Source of the DNA: CAYUNA01 sp047629355
GTDB lineage: Bacteria; Bacteroidota; Bacteroidia; Chitinophagales; Saprospiraceae
Reading direction: 5' to 3'
DNA: 33,030 nt
Assembly: GCA_047629355.1 (NCBI GenBank)
Contig: JBLHWU010000047.1
Location: forward strand, 1-33,030
Position numbers and translations under genes: made by a program. A model generated the notes under the pieces. The model was given only the letters and a program-made list of their open reading frames with translations. It was not told the DNA's origin and did no database searches. Positions 1-8,496 of this stretch are shown piece after piece (position 1 is the stretch's first letter; each line of letters starts with the position of its first letter).

Positions 1-3
1 TAA

Positions 4-147
4 GTGCCCCTAAATAATCGACACTTTTCGACAGGACTATTTTCCGTTTAAAAAACTTAAAAATGCCTTCAATAGAAGGACTATTAAAGGTTTTTTTTTT
101 AAAACAAAAAATATCCTCTGTCAAAAGTGTCGATTATTTAAGGTCAC
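4..147. mobile_element. Small TIR element (MITE-like) next to the broken receptor
   Basis: A 144-bp stretch has long imperfect terminal inverted repeats. The core TAAATAATCGACACTTTT at 11-28 is matched perfectly by its reverse complement at 123-140. The similarity continues outward (GTGCCCC against GTGACCT) and inward to about 40 nt per arm. No ORF fits inside, so it would be a non-autonomous element. It abuts the point where the TonB receptor reading frame ends (stop at 148-150). A target duplication cannot be judged because only 3 bases lie left of it in this window. Family unknown. Confidence 0.7.
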
Positions 148-1949
148 CTACTTACCAAAAGTCAAATGGTGCTTGTTATTTGGAAAATAATCAAAATCAA
201 ATTTCATCCCTCTGTCTTTCATAACTGACTGAAAACGAGTGTAATACTCTTCATCTGTATTGACGAATCCATAAAATTCATCATAAAGGCTATAAAAATT
301 CTGGCTTTTATATTTAAACTCACTGAAGGTAAAAGTAGCATTAGAAAATAATTTTTCACCAAATAAATGATTCCATCAAATCGCGCTTATTTGATTCCCC
401 CAATCCAGTTTTTGTCCCCACTTATCATCAAAAACTTGGGACACGTCACCAGTGTAATAATAGTCATCTGTGAATTCTTCGAAGTAGCTATTTTTATTAT
501 CAAATTGGTCTGCACCTTTATAAAAACTTAAAAATATTCGGTCGGTAGCCGATAGATTGAAATGCAATTTAGCGTTGACGTCATAAAAATGATAATTGGT
601 TTCTCCACCATATCCATTGCCATCTTTTTGCTTCTCTTTTTGACTTAAATGAAGAATCAGCAGGTTAATATAACTGCGCCTTGCGGATAGAAAAAAGCCA
701 ATTTTATTTTTCACAATCGGACCTTCCAAAAGCAAGTTAGTCGCTAAAGTACTCAAACCCAATGAACCCGAAAATTCCTGATTGTTCCCTTCTTTCATCC
801 GCACATCAATGACCGAAGAAAGTCTTCCTCCATACCGTGCTGAAAAACCATCTTTCACCAATTTTGCAGTTGGCGAGTTGAAAATAGAAAACAGCCCCAA
901 AGTATGCGACGGATTGTAAATCGGAACGCCGTCCATTAGTACCAAATTTTGGTCAGTTGCGCCACCACGAACGTGCAATCCGCCCAGACCATCCGCACCG
1001 CCCTGTACACCTGCTTGTAGTTGTAAAAACCGGAATAAATCGGCTTCTCCTGCCAATGTAGGAACATTTTCTAAATCACTTGGACGCACTTCAGTTCCTT
1101 TACTTAATAAAAATAGTTGATTGTTATTTAATGCTTGTTTGGGGGAAATAACGATTTGATGAAGGTCAATTGCAGGTTTTAATTGAATTAATAATTTGCT
1201 GTTTTTTGCTAATTTAAACCATTCATTATCAATTTGATAACCGACATAAGAGCACTGAATCTTACAATCGCCTTCCACCGTTTGTAAGCTAAAAAAGCTA
1301 TATTCATTGGTAGTGGTTCCTTCTCCTGAAGTTAAGTCAACGACTGTTGCGGCAATTAATCGTTCCCCTGTTTGGGCATCTTCGATAAAACCACTGACCG
1401 TTAATTTTTTAGGCGGAAGAGGAAATAAAATGAGGTTGTTATTTTCGTAACCACTTAGGTACTTTAATTTATTGATTATCAGTTATTTATAGTTTTGTTT
1501 AAAAATTATATTTGTCTGATTTTCTCAATTTTTTGACAAAAAATCATTTTTTCAACATTTCCGTAACTTAAAAGACATTATTTTATTTTTTTTTAACTAA
1601 AAATAGACTAAAAACCACCTGAGTAGTGACTTATTTTCTAATTTAAAATTGATATTGGTCGCTGAAAGGCATCTTTTTAGAACATTTTTAACAGATTCGT
1701 TTTTAACTTTAGTGTTACTATTTGAGATTCGGAAAATAAGTTAGCAGAAAATAATATACCGATATTGGCAACCTCACTTAGTTGCAGCAAAACATCTTCA
1801 ACAGGCAAGTCTATCACTTTAAAATCAATTCGGGATTGCAGCGAAGATTGAGAAAGTAGCGTAGTGGAAACAAAAGTCAGAAAGACCAAAATCGCCCATT
1901 TTGCGGTTGAAATGAAGATAAAATTAGGCGATTTGTCTTGGTCTATCAT
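148..1949 (-). pseudogene. STN-domain TonB-dependent receptor, degraded
   Basis: This is the outer-membrane receptor expected downstream of a FecI/FecR pair. Reading on the minus strand from ATG 1949, it has a signal/TM segment, then an STN domain (IDFKVIDLPVEDVLLQLSEV), then a carboxypeptidase-regulatory-like domain (TVSGFIEDAQTGERLIAATV, outside the longest ORF), then the plug (HVRGGATDQNLVLMDGVPIY) and the first barrel strands. Four lesions are visible. (1) A frameshift near 1700: the ORF ends at 1677, but the next frame continues as KNESVKNVLKRCLSATNINF. (2) Roughly 180 bp of foreign sequence splits the STN domain at about 1455-1632. (3) An in-frame TGA at 376-378 replaces the Arg codon expected in the WNHLF motif, and the same frame then continues for about 75 codons. 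(4) The frame stops at 148 against a TIR element, after a strand ending HHLTFGK, with most of the barrel missing. The largest open piece is 376-1278. The rest of the gene may lie left of the window. Confidence 0.88.
1455..1632. mobile_element. Insertion splitting the STN domain
   Basis: The STN coding sequence runs to ...NFKLENK (about 1633) and resumes with KYLSGYENNNLILF (from about 1470 downward on the minus strand). Between them lies very AT-rich sequence with stops in that frame. Its two edges are weakly inverted: ACTTAGGTACTTT on one side and, reverse-complemented, ACTCAGGTGGTTT on the other. This suggests a short TIR element, but the boundaries are approximate and the inverted repeat is imperfect. 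Confidence 0.45.
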
Positions 1950-1958
1950 AAAATAATT

Positions 1959-2969
1959 TTATTCACAATTGCCACCTTTCAGCTGAAATTCATTTTTCTT
2001 AATTTCTACCAATTCCATTTTTAAAGACGCGGCTGTATACGCTAAAATTGCCTTAGGTTGGGCATTCGGAAAACGTCCCGTCAGCTGGCAATTTTTCAAT
2101 TGTTTATTTTGTAAATCTGTTTTCACATCGAATAAACGCTCCAAATCTTTCAACACAACTTCCAATGGCGTGTCTTTATAACTCAAAATACCACTTTTCC
2201 AAGCGTAAGCATTGCTTTTTGAGTTTTCAATTTTCTCGACATTTCCGCTGTCAAAAACACCTTTCTGGTTGGCGATTAGGGTCACGGATTTCTCAGAATT
2301 TACCACAGAAAACCGCACTTTTCCTTCCGCTACTAATAGGTCTGCTTTGTCTTCTTCCGGATACGCCCGAAGATTGAAAGCCGTTCCTAAAACTTCCACT
2401 TTGACATTGGTTGTTTCAATAATAAATGGCTTGCTCGGATTTTTTGCTACTTCAAAGTAAGCTTCTCCCAAAAATTTCACGGTTCGGGTTTTGTTTTCGA
2501 AAGTGAGAGGGTAGGAGAGGCGACTATTTTCATTCAAATACGCAAGTGTACCATCTGCTAAAGTCACGGATTTTTTCTCACCAGCAGCAGTCGAAAAGGC
2601 GACCATTTCTTCTCCACCAAAAGATTGTATCCTCCACCAAAGCCCCACAGCAATCAGTAAAGCTGCTGCTGCTGCTATCGACAGCCATCGCCTACGGGAT
2701 GATTTCATTTGAATAACTTTGCCACCTTGATTTTCTTGTGCTTTATGCGCCCGAATCCGCTGTATAAGCGGTTCAAACTCTGTTTTTATATCAACCTTAA
2801 CGTCTAGCTGATATCTTTTACTCATTTGCAAATTTCTTGCTATTTCATTTGCAAAATTTTGGTTTTCGGTACGCTCATTTAACCATTGCGTGTACAATTT
2901 CTGCTCATTAGAAGTTAATTCTCCTTTGAGATTCTTGTAAATCAGTAAAGTGTAATCGTCTTTTTTCAT
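1959..2969 (-). CDS. FecR-family anti-sigma factor (transmembrane)
   Basis: Single-pass inner-membrane regulator that would relay the state of a TonB receptor to the adjacent ECF sigma factor. The 336 residues show a cytoplasmic N-terminal part (1-92), one TM helix at about 95-113 (WLSIAAAAALLIAVGLWW), the FecR domain (about 122-225, with VTLADGTLAYLNENSRLSYP and FLGEAYFEVAKNPSKPF), and a C-terminal DUF4974-like secretin/TonB short domain (YKDTPLEVVLKDLERLFDVK). The length is normal for Bacteroidota FecR proteins and no lesion is seen. It lies between the sigma factor upstream (101-nt gap) and the receptor downstream (9-nt gap), which is the usual order. Because the receptor is broken, its present input is unclear. 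Confidence 0.93.
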   Translation of the reverse strand: MKKDDYTLLIYKNLKGELTSNEQKLYTQWLNERTENQNFANEIARNLQMSKRYQLDVKVDIKTEFEPLIQRIRAHKAQENQGGKVIQMKSSRRRWLSIAAAAALLIAVGLWWRIQSFGGEEMVAFSTAAGEKKSVTLADGTLAYLNENSRLSYPLTFENKTRTVKFLGEAYFEVAKNPSKPFIIETTNVKVEVLGTAFNLRAYPEEDKADLLVAEGKVRFSVVNSEKSVTLIANQKGVFDSGNVEKIENSKSNAYAWKSGILSYKDTPLEVVLKDLERLFDVKTDLQNKQLKNCQLTGRFPNAQPKAILAYTAASLKMELVEIKKNEFQLKGGNCE

Positions 2970-3070
2970 TTTTTAGGTCATTTAATTATCGGGAAAAAAG
3001 GTTTCCCAACCCCATGACGATTGAAATTAGTGTTCCCCCTATTTTTTAATCAAGAATGTAGAATTAAAAA

Positions 3071-3697
3071 TTAAGAATGGGGAAAGGCACTGGTTTTTAG
3101 TTGATAAAATATTTTCCAATACTGGCAATGAACCAGCCAATTGCTGTTTGGTAACTGGCTAAGACTTTTCGCAAGCGTTTTCAACGCTTGAATCATTTGA
3201 TTTTCAATGGTTTTTACCGAAATGTCGAGTTTTGTAGCGATTTCTTTATGGGATAAATCTTCAAATCTACTCAGCGAAAAAACTTCTCGACATCGTGTTG
3301 GAAGACTGTCGATTCCAGCTTGTAAAGCCGCTTGCAAATCATTCGTTTCCATAATGTCTTGAATAGAAGCGGTGTTGGCAGGTTGGTTATAATCGGTAAT
3401 TTCTTCGTTGCTTCCAATCCTTTTTTTACTTCTTAAATAGTCAATACTTCGATTAACGACTGCGCGGCGCAGATAGGATTTGAGGCTGATATTGATGTTG
3501 TGTTGTGCTCGTTTTTTCCAAAAGTCGAAGAAAACCTCTTGTACGATATCGCGTGCTTGGTGGTCATCATTGACGACTTTATAAGCAGTAACAACTAAAT
3601 ATTTATAGTATCGGTCAAAAATGGATTGTAGTCCTTTTTCGTCGTCATTGAGCAATTGCGCTAACCAGCCTTTGTCTTCGGATTTGTCGAATTCCAT
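3071..3697 (-). CDS. ECF RNA polymerase sigma factor (FecI-like)
   Basis: Extracytoplasmic-function sigma-70 factor expected to direct RNA polymerase to its own receptor locus. I chose Met at 3697 (MEFDKSEDKGW), giving 208 residues. A longer frame to 3766 adds 23 residues unlike the family. Region 2 is clear (FDRYYKYLVVTAYKVVNDDH, then QEVFFDFWKKR), followed by the linker with YLRRAVVNRSIDYLR. Region 4 carries the helix-turn-helix (LPTRCREVFSLSRFEDLSHK, EIATKLDISVKTIENQM). It is first in the sigma-FecR-receptor run, all on the minus strand. Confidence 0.93.
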   Translation of the reverse strand: MEFDKSEDKGWLAQLLNDDEKGLQSIFDRYYKYLVVTAYKVVNDDHQARDIVQEVFFDFWKKRAQHNINISLKSYLRRAVVNRSIDYLRSKKRIGSNEEITDYNQPANTASIQDIMETNDLQAALQAGIDSLPTRCREVFSLSRFEDLSHKEIATKLDISVKTIENQMIQALKTLAKSLSQLPNSNWLVHCQYWKIFYQLKTSAFPHS

Positions 3698-4333
3698 CTT
3701 AACTGAATGGCTTAAATTATAAGTACAATAAAGTATGCAAGTTACAATTTTATACATACGGAACAAAACTAATTTATTTCTCGACTTACCTGAAATAGAT
3801 AGGCACCTAAATAACCCTCGATAAGCCTTATCTTCTTCAAAGGTTAAAGCAAAAAGGTTATTAACTAAATATCTTACTCATCTAAAGAATTCTTAGTATT
3901 AAAAATAAAAAAGCTATATAAAGCGTTTAATGGATTCGTCTTTAATTGTCGTTAAAGACAAAGCTATCTTCTCTTAGAGAAACCACCGAATAAAGTACGT
4001 ATATCTTTTTACCTATAATTCTGCACTGGGCTTCGCCTCCCATTGAAGAGTTTAAAGAATAAGAACGGGTTTTAAAACCCGTTCTTATTCTTTAAACTCT
4101 TACCTGCAGCACCCTTACCCTTAGGCGTGGCGCAATAACATAAGGAAACGTATCTATATTTTTGGCTGGTTTCAACCAGTATTTAATAAATACATGTTAT
4201 GCACTTTCTTATTTTACAAATTTTTATGCAAAAAAAAATTACCAATTTTAATAAAATATTTCAAGGATTAACAAATTTGCCCATCTTTATTCCGACAACG
4301 CAATTTCTTTAATTTTTTTAAACACCATTCCTT
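3698..4333. other. Gene-free region between divergent loci
   Basis: About 640 bp between the start of the sigma gene (minus) and the start of the VIT/VWA pseudogene (plus). It must hold both promoters, but I see no convincing TTG/TAnnTTTG pair. The notable structure is the 56-nt perfect palindrome at 4046-4101. No ORF of credible composition is present. Confidence 0.6.
4046..4101. repeat. 56-nt perfect palindrome
   Basis: A 28-nt arm starting AAGAGTTTAAAGAATAAGAA at 4046 is followed at once by its exact reverse complement ending at 4101. The centre is GGGTTTTAAAACCC. As RNA it would fold into one long hairpin with a loop of about 4 nt. It lies far from either flanking stop codon, so it is not an obvious terminator. 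The complete absence of mismatches suggests recent origin or active maintenance. Confidence 0.85.
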
Positions 4334-6387
4334 ATGAAACAAATTTTATTCAGCTTACTTATTTTGTTTACTTTTCAATTTTCTTTTGCACAACAATAGC
4401 AACAACTTAGCATTAATAATCCAGAAAATCCTTAAATAGTGTAACAAATGTGCACTACCATTTATTGAAAAAGTGATTTATTACCGTGTAAACAAAGGTT
4501 CTTTTAAGTTTGAGCAGCGAGAAAATCGTAAGATTTTCGAACTTCAAAAAACACCGTGCGCGTTGCCTACGGCAACGCGGGAGGGGTATTAAGGGATAAA
4601 AATCCCTTTGATAAACAAAAACCTACGAGGATATTGTGGATAGACAAACCGACCCTTCCTTGTTGTTTGAACAAGATAGTGGATTTCAACTCCGAATTTA
4701 TCCTCTGACAGCGGAAGAAAGACGAAAGGTGAAAATTACGATATTATTGCCTACGGATTGGGACAGTGATTTTGTCAATACGACATTACCTACCAATATT
4801 CTAGGGCTTTCTTATGAAGAAGTTCCTTCTTATCGTTTTTTGGTCAAACTAAATGATGAATGGTCAATGCCTGATTTAGTAGGTATTGATAATCAAGAAT
4901 TTACCGCTATAAATGACTCTGAGTTTGGAGATGTATTAGAACTAATTCTTGACGAAGATGAATACAATTCCAATAAAACAATTGCTTATGAAGCACCATT
5001 TGAGGCCAGCATATATTTAAATACACATGAGGGAGCAGATGATAATTTTTATCAAGTAGTCGTTAATCCTGCGGAATTTGGGATTGCGCCAAGCCCTAAA
5101 AAAATGGTTTTTTGCATAGATTTAAATATTTCAAATACGACCACAGAAATAGCAACTATTTGGAATCAGATAAAAGAAGTCGGCAACACTTTATTGACGG
5201 AAAGTGATAGTTTCAATGTCGTGTATCATAGTAATAGCTTGGTTGTAGACCAATTATTTGATACTTGGAAAGCCTTTAATTCAGATAATTTTGATGAACT
5301 TCCTTTGATAACAGGGTCGACCAACGTTCAAGCGTCCCTACTTCAATCTACGAATTTCATCAATAATAATGGAGAGAAAGGAGATATTGTTTTGATATTG
5401 GATTCCAATGATTTGTTCAATAAAGACTTAGCGAATCAAGTCTTGAATCAAGTTACTTCGGCACTTCCAGAAGAGTTGGCGGTTCATGTTTTTAATTTTA
5501 GACAAGGTAACGGAAATGGTTTTCAAGTCTATTTTAATCTTGAAATAAGCAATCAAACTGGTGGATATTATTACTACCTCAATGATTCGTGGGGCATCAA
5601 TGGCATCAATCAGGGATTGGCGAATATTTTTAATCAAATGGAAATAATTACTGGTTACGAAGAGATTTATACAATGCTTGCGGAAGGAATTTGTCTACAC
5701 CGATACGATTTACAAGATGGTTATTGCACGTCCTCTTTGCATCGTCCTATTAAGCAAGTTGGTCAATTTATTGGGAATTTGCCTTTCGAAATTGATTACA
5801 CCACTATTGTTTATGGAGAAGTCAATTCTCAACAACTCACCATTAATGAAACTGCGATGGCAACTGGTGACACACTCAATGAAGAAATGTGGGCATGGAG
5901 TAGAATTCAAGAAATGGAATCCAATGTTTCTGGCAGTGCTGGTATTGCCGAAATTGTAGACTTTAGTATGGAACATCGAGTCTTGTCAAAGTACACGGCA
6001 TTTTTAGCGGTAGAACCATCTATTTTACCAGATGAAGAGTGCTTTGGTTGCTGGGAATATCAGGATTATACGGTCTTCACGGAAGATATTCCAGTATCTG
6101 ACGACCTATTTGAAATACAAGCATTGCCGAATCCTTTTGTCGATAAAGTCCTTATTAATTTGAAGATGTCAGCGGATACCGATATTCAAAAAATGAAGTT
6201 TGCCATCTATGAACAATTGGGTCGGTTGGTTGGTCAACCTACTATTTTACAAAGGCTTTCTGCTGAAAAATTGCAGTTAACTTGGGATGGACGAGATGGC
6301 GCAGGGAATGATTTGCCTGCTGGAACCTATTACTTATCAGTCGTTTCCGAAAAAGGGAAAGGAAATTATAAATTGCTAAAAATTTAG
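4334..6387 (+). pseudogene. VIT/VWA-domain T9SS-secreted protein, 5' part destroyed
   Basis: A signal peptide starts at ATG 4334 (MKQILFSLLILFTFQFSFAQ) but meets TAG after 21 codons and TAA some 12 codons later, where a dispersed repeat begins (about 4436). Coding sequence resumes after the repeat in the middle of a VIT domain (KTYEDIVDRQTDPSLL, from about 4618) and is then open to 6387. The surviving ORF uses an internal GTG at 4636 and has 583 residues. It holds the end of the VIT domain, a VWA-like region (MVFCIDLNIS... GDIVLILDSND), and a FlgD-like/T9SS sorting tail (WDGRDGAGNDLPAGTYYLSV, ending YKLLKI). The VWA motif is FCIDLN instead of the usual DxSxS, so metal binding is doubtful. Loss of the export signal and of most of the VIT domain implies a non-functional gene unless an unseen start rescues it. 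Confidence 0.85.
4436..4618 (+). mobile_element. Hairpin-rich dispersed repeat, copy A (right end lost)
   Basis: This segment is nearly identical, in opposite orientation, to 21101-21285. Both read TAGTGTAACAAATGTGCAC, then CATTTATTGAAAAAGTGA, ACCGTGTAAAC, AAGTTTGAGCAGCGAGAAAA, and GTGCGCGTTGCC. It carries the same series of hairpins (AAAATCGTAAGATTTT; GCGTTGCCTACGGCAACGC; AAGGGATAAAAATCCCTT). Copy A lacks the last 38-40 nt including the second terminal inverted repeat, and its broken end joins VIT coding sequence directly. An insertion followed by a deletion that took both the element end and part of the gene would explain this. Confidence 0.85.
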
Positions 6388-6419
6388 ATTTTTTAAAATA
6401 GGTCAACTACTTATAATTG

Positions 6420-6461
6420 CTGCCCATTAGAATTCTTAATTTTAATGGGCAGTTTTATTTT
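6420..6461. terminator. Bidirectional terminator between convergent genes
   Basis: Inverted repeat CTGCCCATTA (6420-6429) and TAATGGGCAG (6443-6452) is followed by TTTTATTTTA on the plus strand. It lies in the 83-bp gap between the VIT/VWA pseudogene (plus, ends 6387) and the HupE-like gene (minus, ends 6471). Confidence 0.75.
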
Positions 6462-6470
6462 ATTATTCAT

Positions 6471-7556
6471 TCAACCTGAAATCCTATCAAACATCCAATA
6501 AGCTGCCATTATTCCAACGCCATAAATTGCCATTTTTAAACCAATATTGGCAATTTGATTGCTCACTTTTTTTGATAAAAAATTGTTGGCTATCTTCTGA
6601 AAAATAAATGCTACTAAAAGTAATGCGACAATAAATACAACCTGCCCAATTTCCACACCAACATTAAAAAATAATAAAGCCTCTGTCCTGTGATTTGTAG
6701 GTAAACCAATCTCTCCTAAAACGGCAGCAAAACCCAATCCATGCAACAATCCAAAGGAAGAAGCCACTAAAATAGGGTAGCGGTACGTCAAGGAATTCTT
6801 ATCTTGATGATGATGAATGATTTCATAGCATAAAAAAACAATACTCAACGCTATCGTCGCTTCAATTGGTGGAATTGGTAATTGAATGACTTTTAAAGCA
6901 GATAAAATCAAGGTAATCGAATGCGCAATCGTAAACCCAGTAATCGTCATCAACAATCGGCGACTAAATCCTGTAATAATCAACAAACAAACCAAAAATA
7001 ACAAGTGGTCAATGCCCGCCCAAATGTGTTCAATTCCTAAAATACTGTACTGCTTTCTAACTTCTGAAGCATTGACTTCTTTTGGAATTATCGTTTTATT
7101 TCGAGTCGGTGGAATGAGGAGAATTTGCTCTGCCTCATCGAAATAAGTAATGGCAATAATGGTTGATAAAACTGGATTAAAAGCCGGATACGCTACTTTT
7201 ATTTCCGTTCCTTTTAATGATAAATCACCTTTTACTTGCTGCCATTTTTGTCGATACCCAACCATTCGAATCGTCCATTTCTGAATTTCATTAATGGCCA
7301 TTTTATTCAAATAAATGGTTGGTAGATTTTGTTCATTGACTGTATTGGGTACGTTTATTTCAAAATAAAAATGTTCTGCATCTTCCGTAATTTTTAAATA
7401 TAAAGGACGGCTTTCATGCGCTTGTAGAACAGCATTTTGAATAATAAAAAACAAGCAAAAAATTAGAAAGGAAATACGTTTACTAAACCTTTGAGGTTTA
7501 GTAAACGTAACCCACTTCAGCGGACTTGTAGCATCAAAAATTAGCATGTTCTTCAT
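6471..7556 (-). CDS. HupE/UreJ-like membrane protein
   Basis: A 361-residue inner-membrane protein of the HupE/UreJ_2 type, a family suspected of transition-metal (nickel/cobalt) handling. The function is not proven here. A signal-like segment (SFLIFCLFFIIQNAVLQA) precedes an extracytoplasmic domain (about 47-165). Membrane helices follow, with the family's histidine-rich motifs GIEHIWAGIDHLLFL, FTIAHSITL, FGLLHGLGFA and FNVGVEIGQV. It is the last gene of a minus-strand run after two DUF3604 lipoproteins and a PPIase; the gap to the PPIase is 9 nt. Oddity: the first 30 residues include peptide translated from a 35-bp perfect palindrome (7475-7509), so the native N-terminus was probably shorter. 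No ATG or GTG lies between the palindrome and the hydrophobic segment, so the extended start at 7556 (or Met4 at 7547) seems to be in use. Confidence 0.9.
   Translation of the reverse strand: MKNMLIFDATSPLKWVTFTKPQRFSKRISFLIFCLFFIIQNAVLQAHESRPLYLKITEDAEHFYFEINVPNTVNEQNLPTIYLNKMAINEIQKWTIRMVGYRQKWQQVKGDLSLKGTEIKVAYPAFNPVLSTIIAITYFDEAEQILLIPPTRNKTIIPKEVNASEVRKQYSILGIEHIWAGIDHLLFLVCLLIITGFSRRLLMTITGFTIAHSITLILSALKVIQLPIPPIEATIALSIVFLCYEIIHHHQDKNSLTYRYPILVASSFGLLHGLGFAAVLGEIGLPTNHRTEALLFFNVGVEIGQVVFIVALLLVAFIFQKIANNFLSKKVSNQIANIGLKMAIYGVGIMAAYWMFDRISG
7475..7509. repeat. 35-bp palindrome inside the HupE coding region
   Basis: Arms of 16 nt (TACGTTTACTAAACCT and its exact reverse complement) flank a 3-nt loop (TTG). 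It lies in the 5' end of the HupE-like ORF and is read in frame (peptide about VTFTKPQRFSKR). It could form a hairpin in the mRNA near the start codon, with possible effects on translation. Confidence 0.85.
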
Positions 7557-7565
7557 AATATTCCA

Positions 7566-8429
7566 TTAAAAATAACTCAAAACATCGTACTCCTTCACTA
7601 GTTTCTGAATTTGTTGCTGCTTGTGTTGCTGTTTTAAATAGCCTAAATAATCCGCTCTGACAATTGATTGGATACCAGCCAATTTCGCAATTCTTTCAGT
7701 TGATTTATTAGTAATTTTTAGCCAATGAAAACCATAATCCGAAGGGACTGGGCCTTGCCATTTATTTTCATTAGCTTTCATATTCTGAAGGGCAGTAATA
7801 AAGGTATTTCCAAATTGACTTTTTAGAAAATTAATATCCTTTTCCGCATAATTCCGATGGTATAAAAAGCGGTTGCCATAAGGCAAACTTTCTGTAGCAG
7901 AGAGGTTTTGATGTTCCGTTATTTTCATAAAATCAGTGGCTCGTTTCAAACCAACATCTTCATCTCCATTTTTAAAAAAGATATGCGTAAAAGTATATTG
8001 TTCAGGGTGGAAATATCGCTGTTGATGTTGTTGAAAATAAGCAGCAATACCATCGTTTTCAATCGTGACTGTCGATTCGTCAAAATTATCTAAAATGAAC
8101 TCCATTTTTTGCACAATTCGGCGTTTTATCACGAAGTCATTTTGGTCTAAACCTAATTTTACTGCCTCTCGATAAAGCGCCTCTTCTCGGACATAATTTT
8201 GAATCATCTGCTCTTTTTCTTCCTTAGACAATCGCTCAAATTTTTCATCAAAAACCTTGGTATTGAAAGCTTTTGATTGAAATTGCATAAAATTAAGCAG
8301 GGTTTGCTTATTGATAGAAATAGTATTTTCTAACTCGCTTTTTGTACCAAAAATATTGAAATAAACGAATAGAAAAAAGCCAGCGATGAGGAAATGAACC
8401 AAGGGTTCTTTTGTGATTTTTTTGAACAT
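7566..8429 (-). CDS. Membrane-anchored PpiC/SurA-type peptidyl-prolyl isomerase
   Basis: Likely periplasmic foldase of the parvulin (rotamase) type, anchored by an N-terminal TM helix (LVHFLIAGFFLFVYFNIFG). The start is Met at 8429 (MFKKITKEPLVHF), giving 287 residues. An upstream extension to 8534 is excluded because it is translated from a TIR element. A SurA_N-like helical region (YVREEALYREAVKLGLDQND, then IKRRIVQKMEF) precedes a rotamase domain (YTFTHIFFKNGDED, GPVPSDYGFHWLKI). The domain is short and divergent, and catalytic activity cannot be read from the sequence. It sits between DUF3604 genes and HupE, as a middle member of the same run. Its promoter is uncertain because the element at 8497-8647 separates it from the DUF3604 gene. 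Confidence 0.85.
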   Translation of the reverse strand: MFKKITKEPLVHFLIAGFFLFVYFNIFGTKSELENTISINKQTLLNFMQFQSKAFNTKVFDEKFERLSKEEKEQMIQNYVREEALYREAVKLGLDQNDFVIKRRIVQKMEFILDNFDESTVTIENDGIAAYFQQHQQRYFHPEQYTFTHIFFKNGDEDVGLKRATDFMKITEHQNLSATESLPYGNRFLYHRNYAEKDINFLKSQFGNTFITALQNMKANENKWQGPVPSDYGFHWLKITNKSTERIAKLAGIQSIVRADYLGYLKQQHKQQQIQKLVKEYDVLSYF

Positions 8430-8496
8430 AATAATGTTGTAACGCAAATTATTATCGGTTTTAAAATAACTCGTAATTCTTTGGAAAACAATAATT

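Noticed and set aside
376..378. In-frame TGA in the receptor as recoding (selenocysteine or Trp)
   Set aside because: The position is normally Arg, a CGA to TGA change explains it, the gene has three other lesions, and other genes here use TGA as a normal stop.
3698..3766. N-terminal extension of the ECF sigma factor
   Set aside because: The extra 23 residues (MFRMYKIVTCILYCTYNLSH...) do not resemble sigma factors; MEFDKSED at 3697 is the likely start.
3800..3830. GGCACCTAAATAACC as a second copy of the 4-147 element end
   Set aside because: Only about 14 nt resemble the TIR, the GACACTTTT core is absent, and no partner arm was found.
4046..4101. CRISPR-like or origin-like palindrome
   Set aside because: It is a single palindrome with no spaced repeats, no cas genes and no DnaA-box cluster or replication genes nearby.
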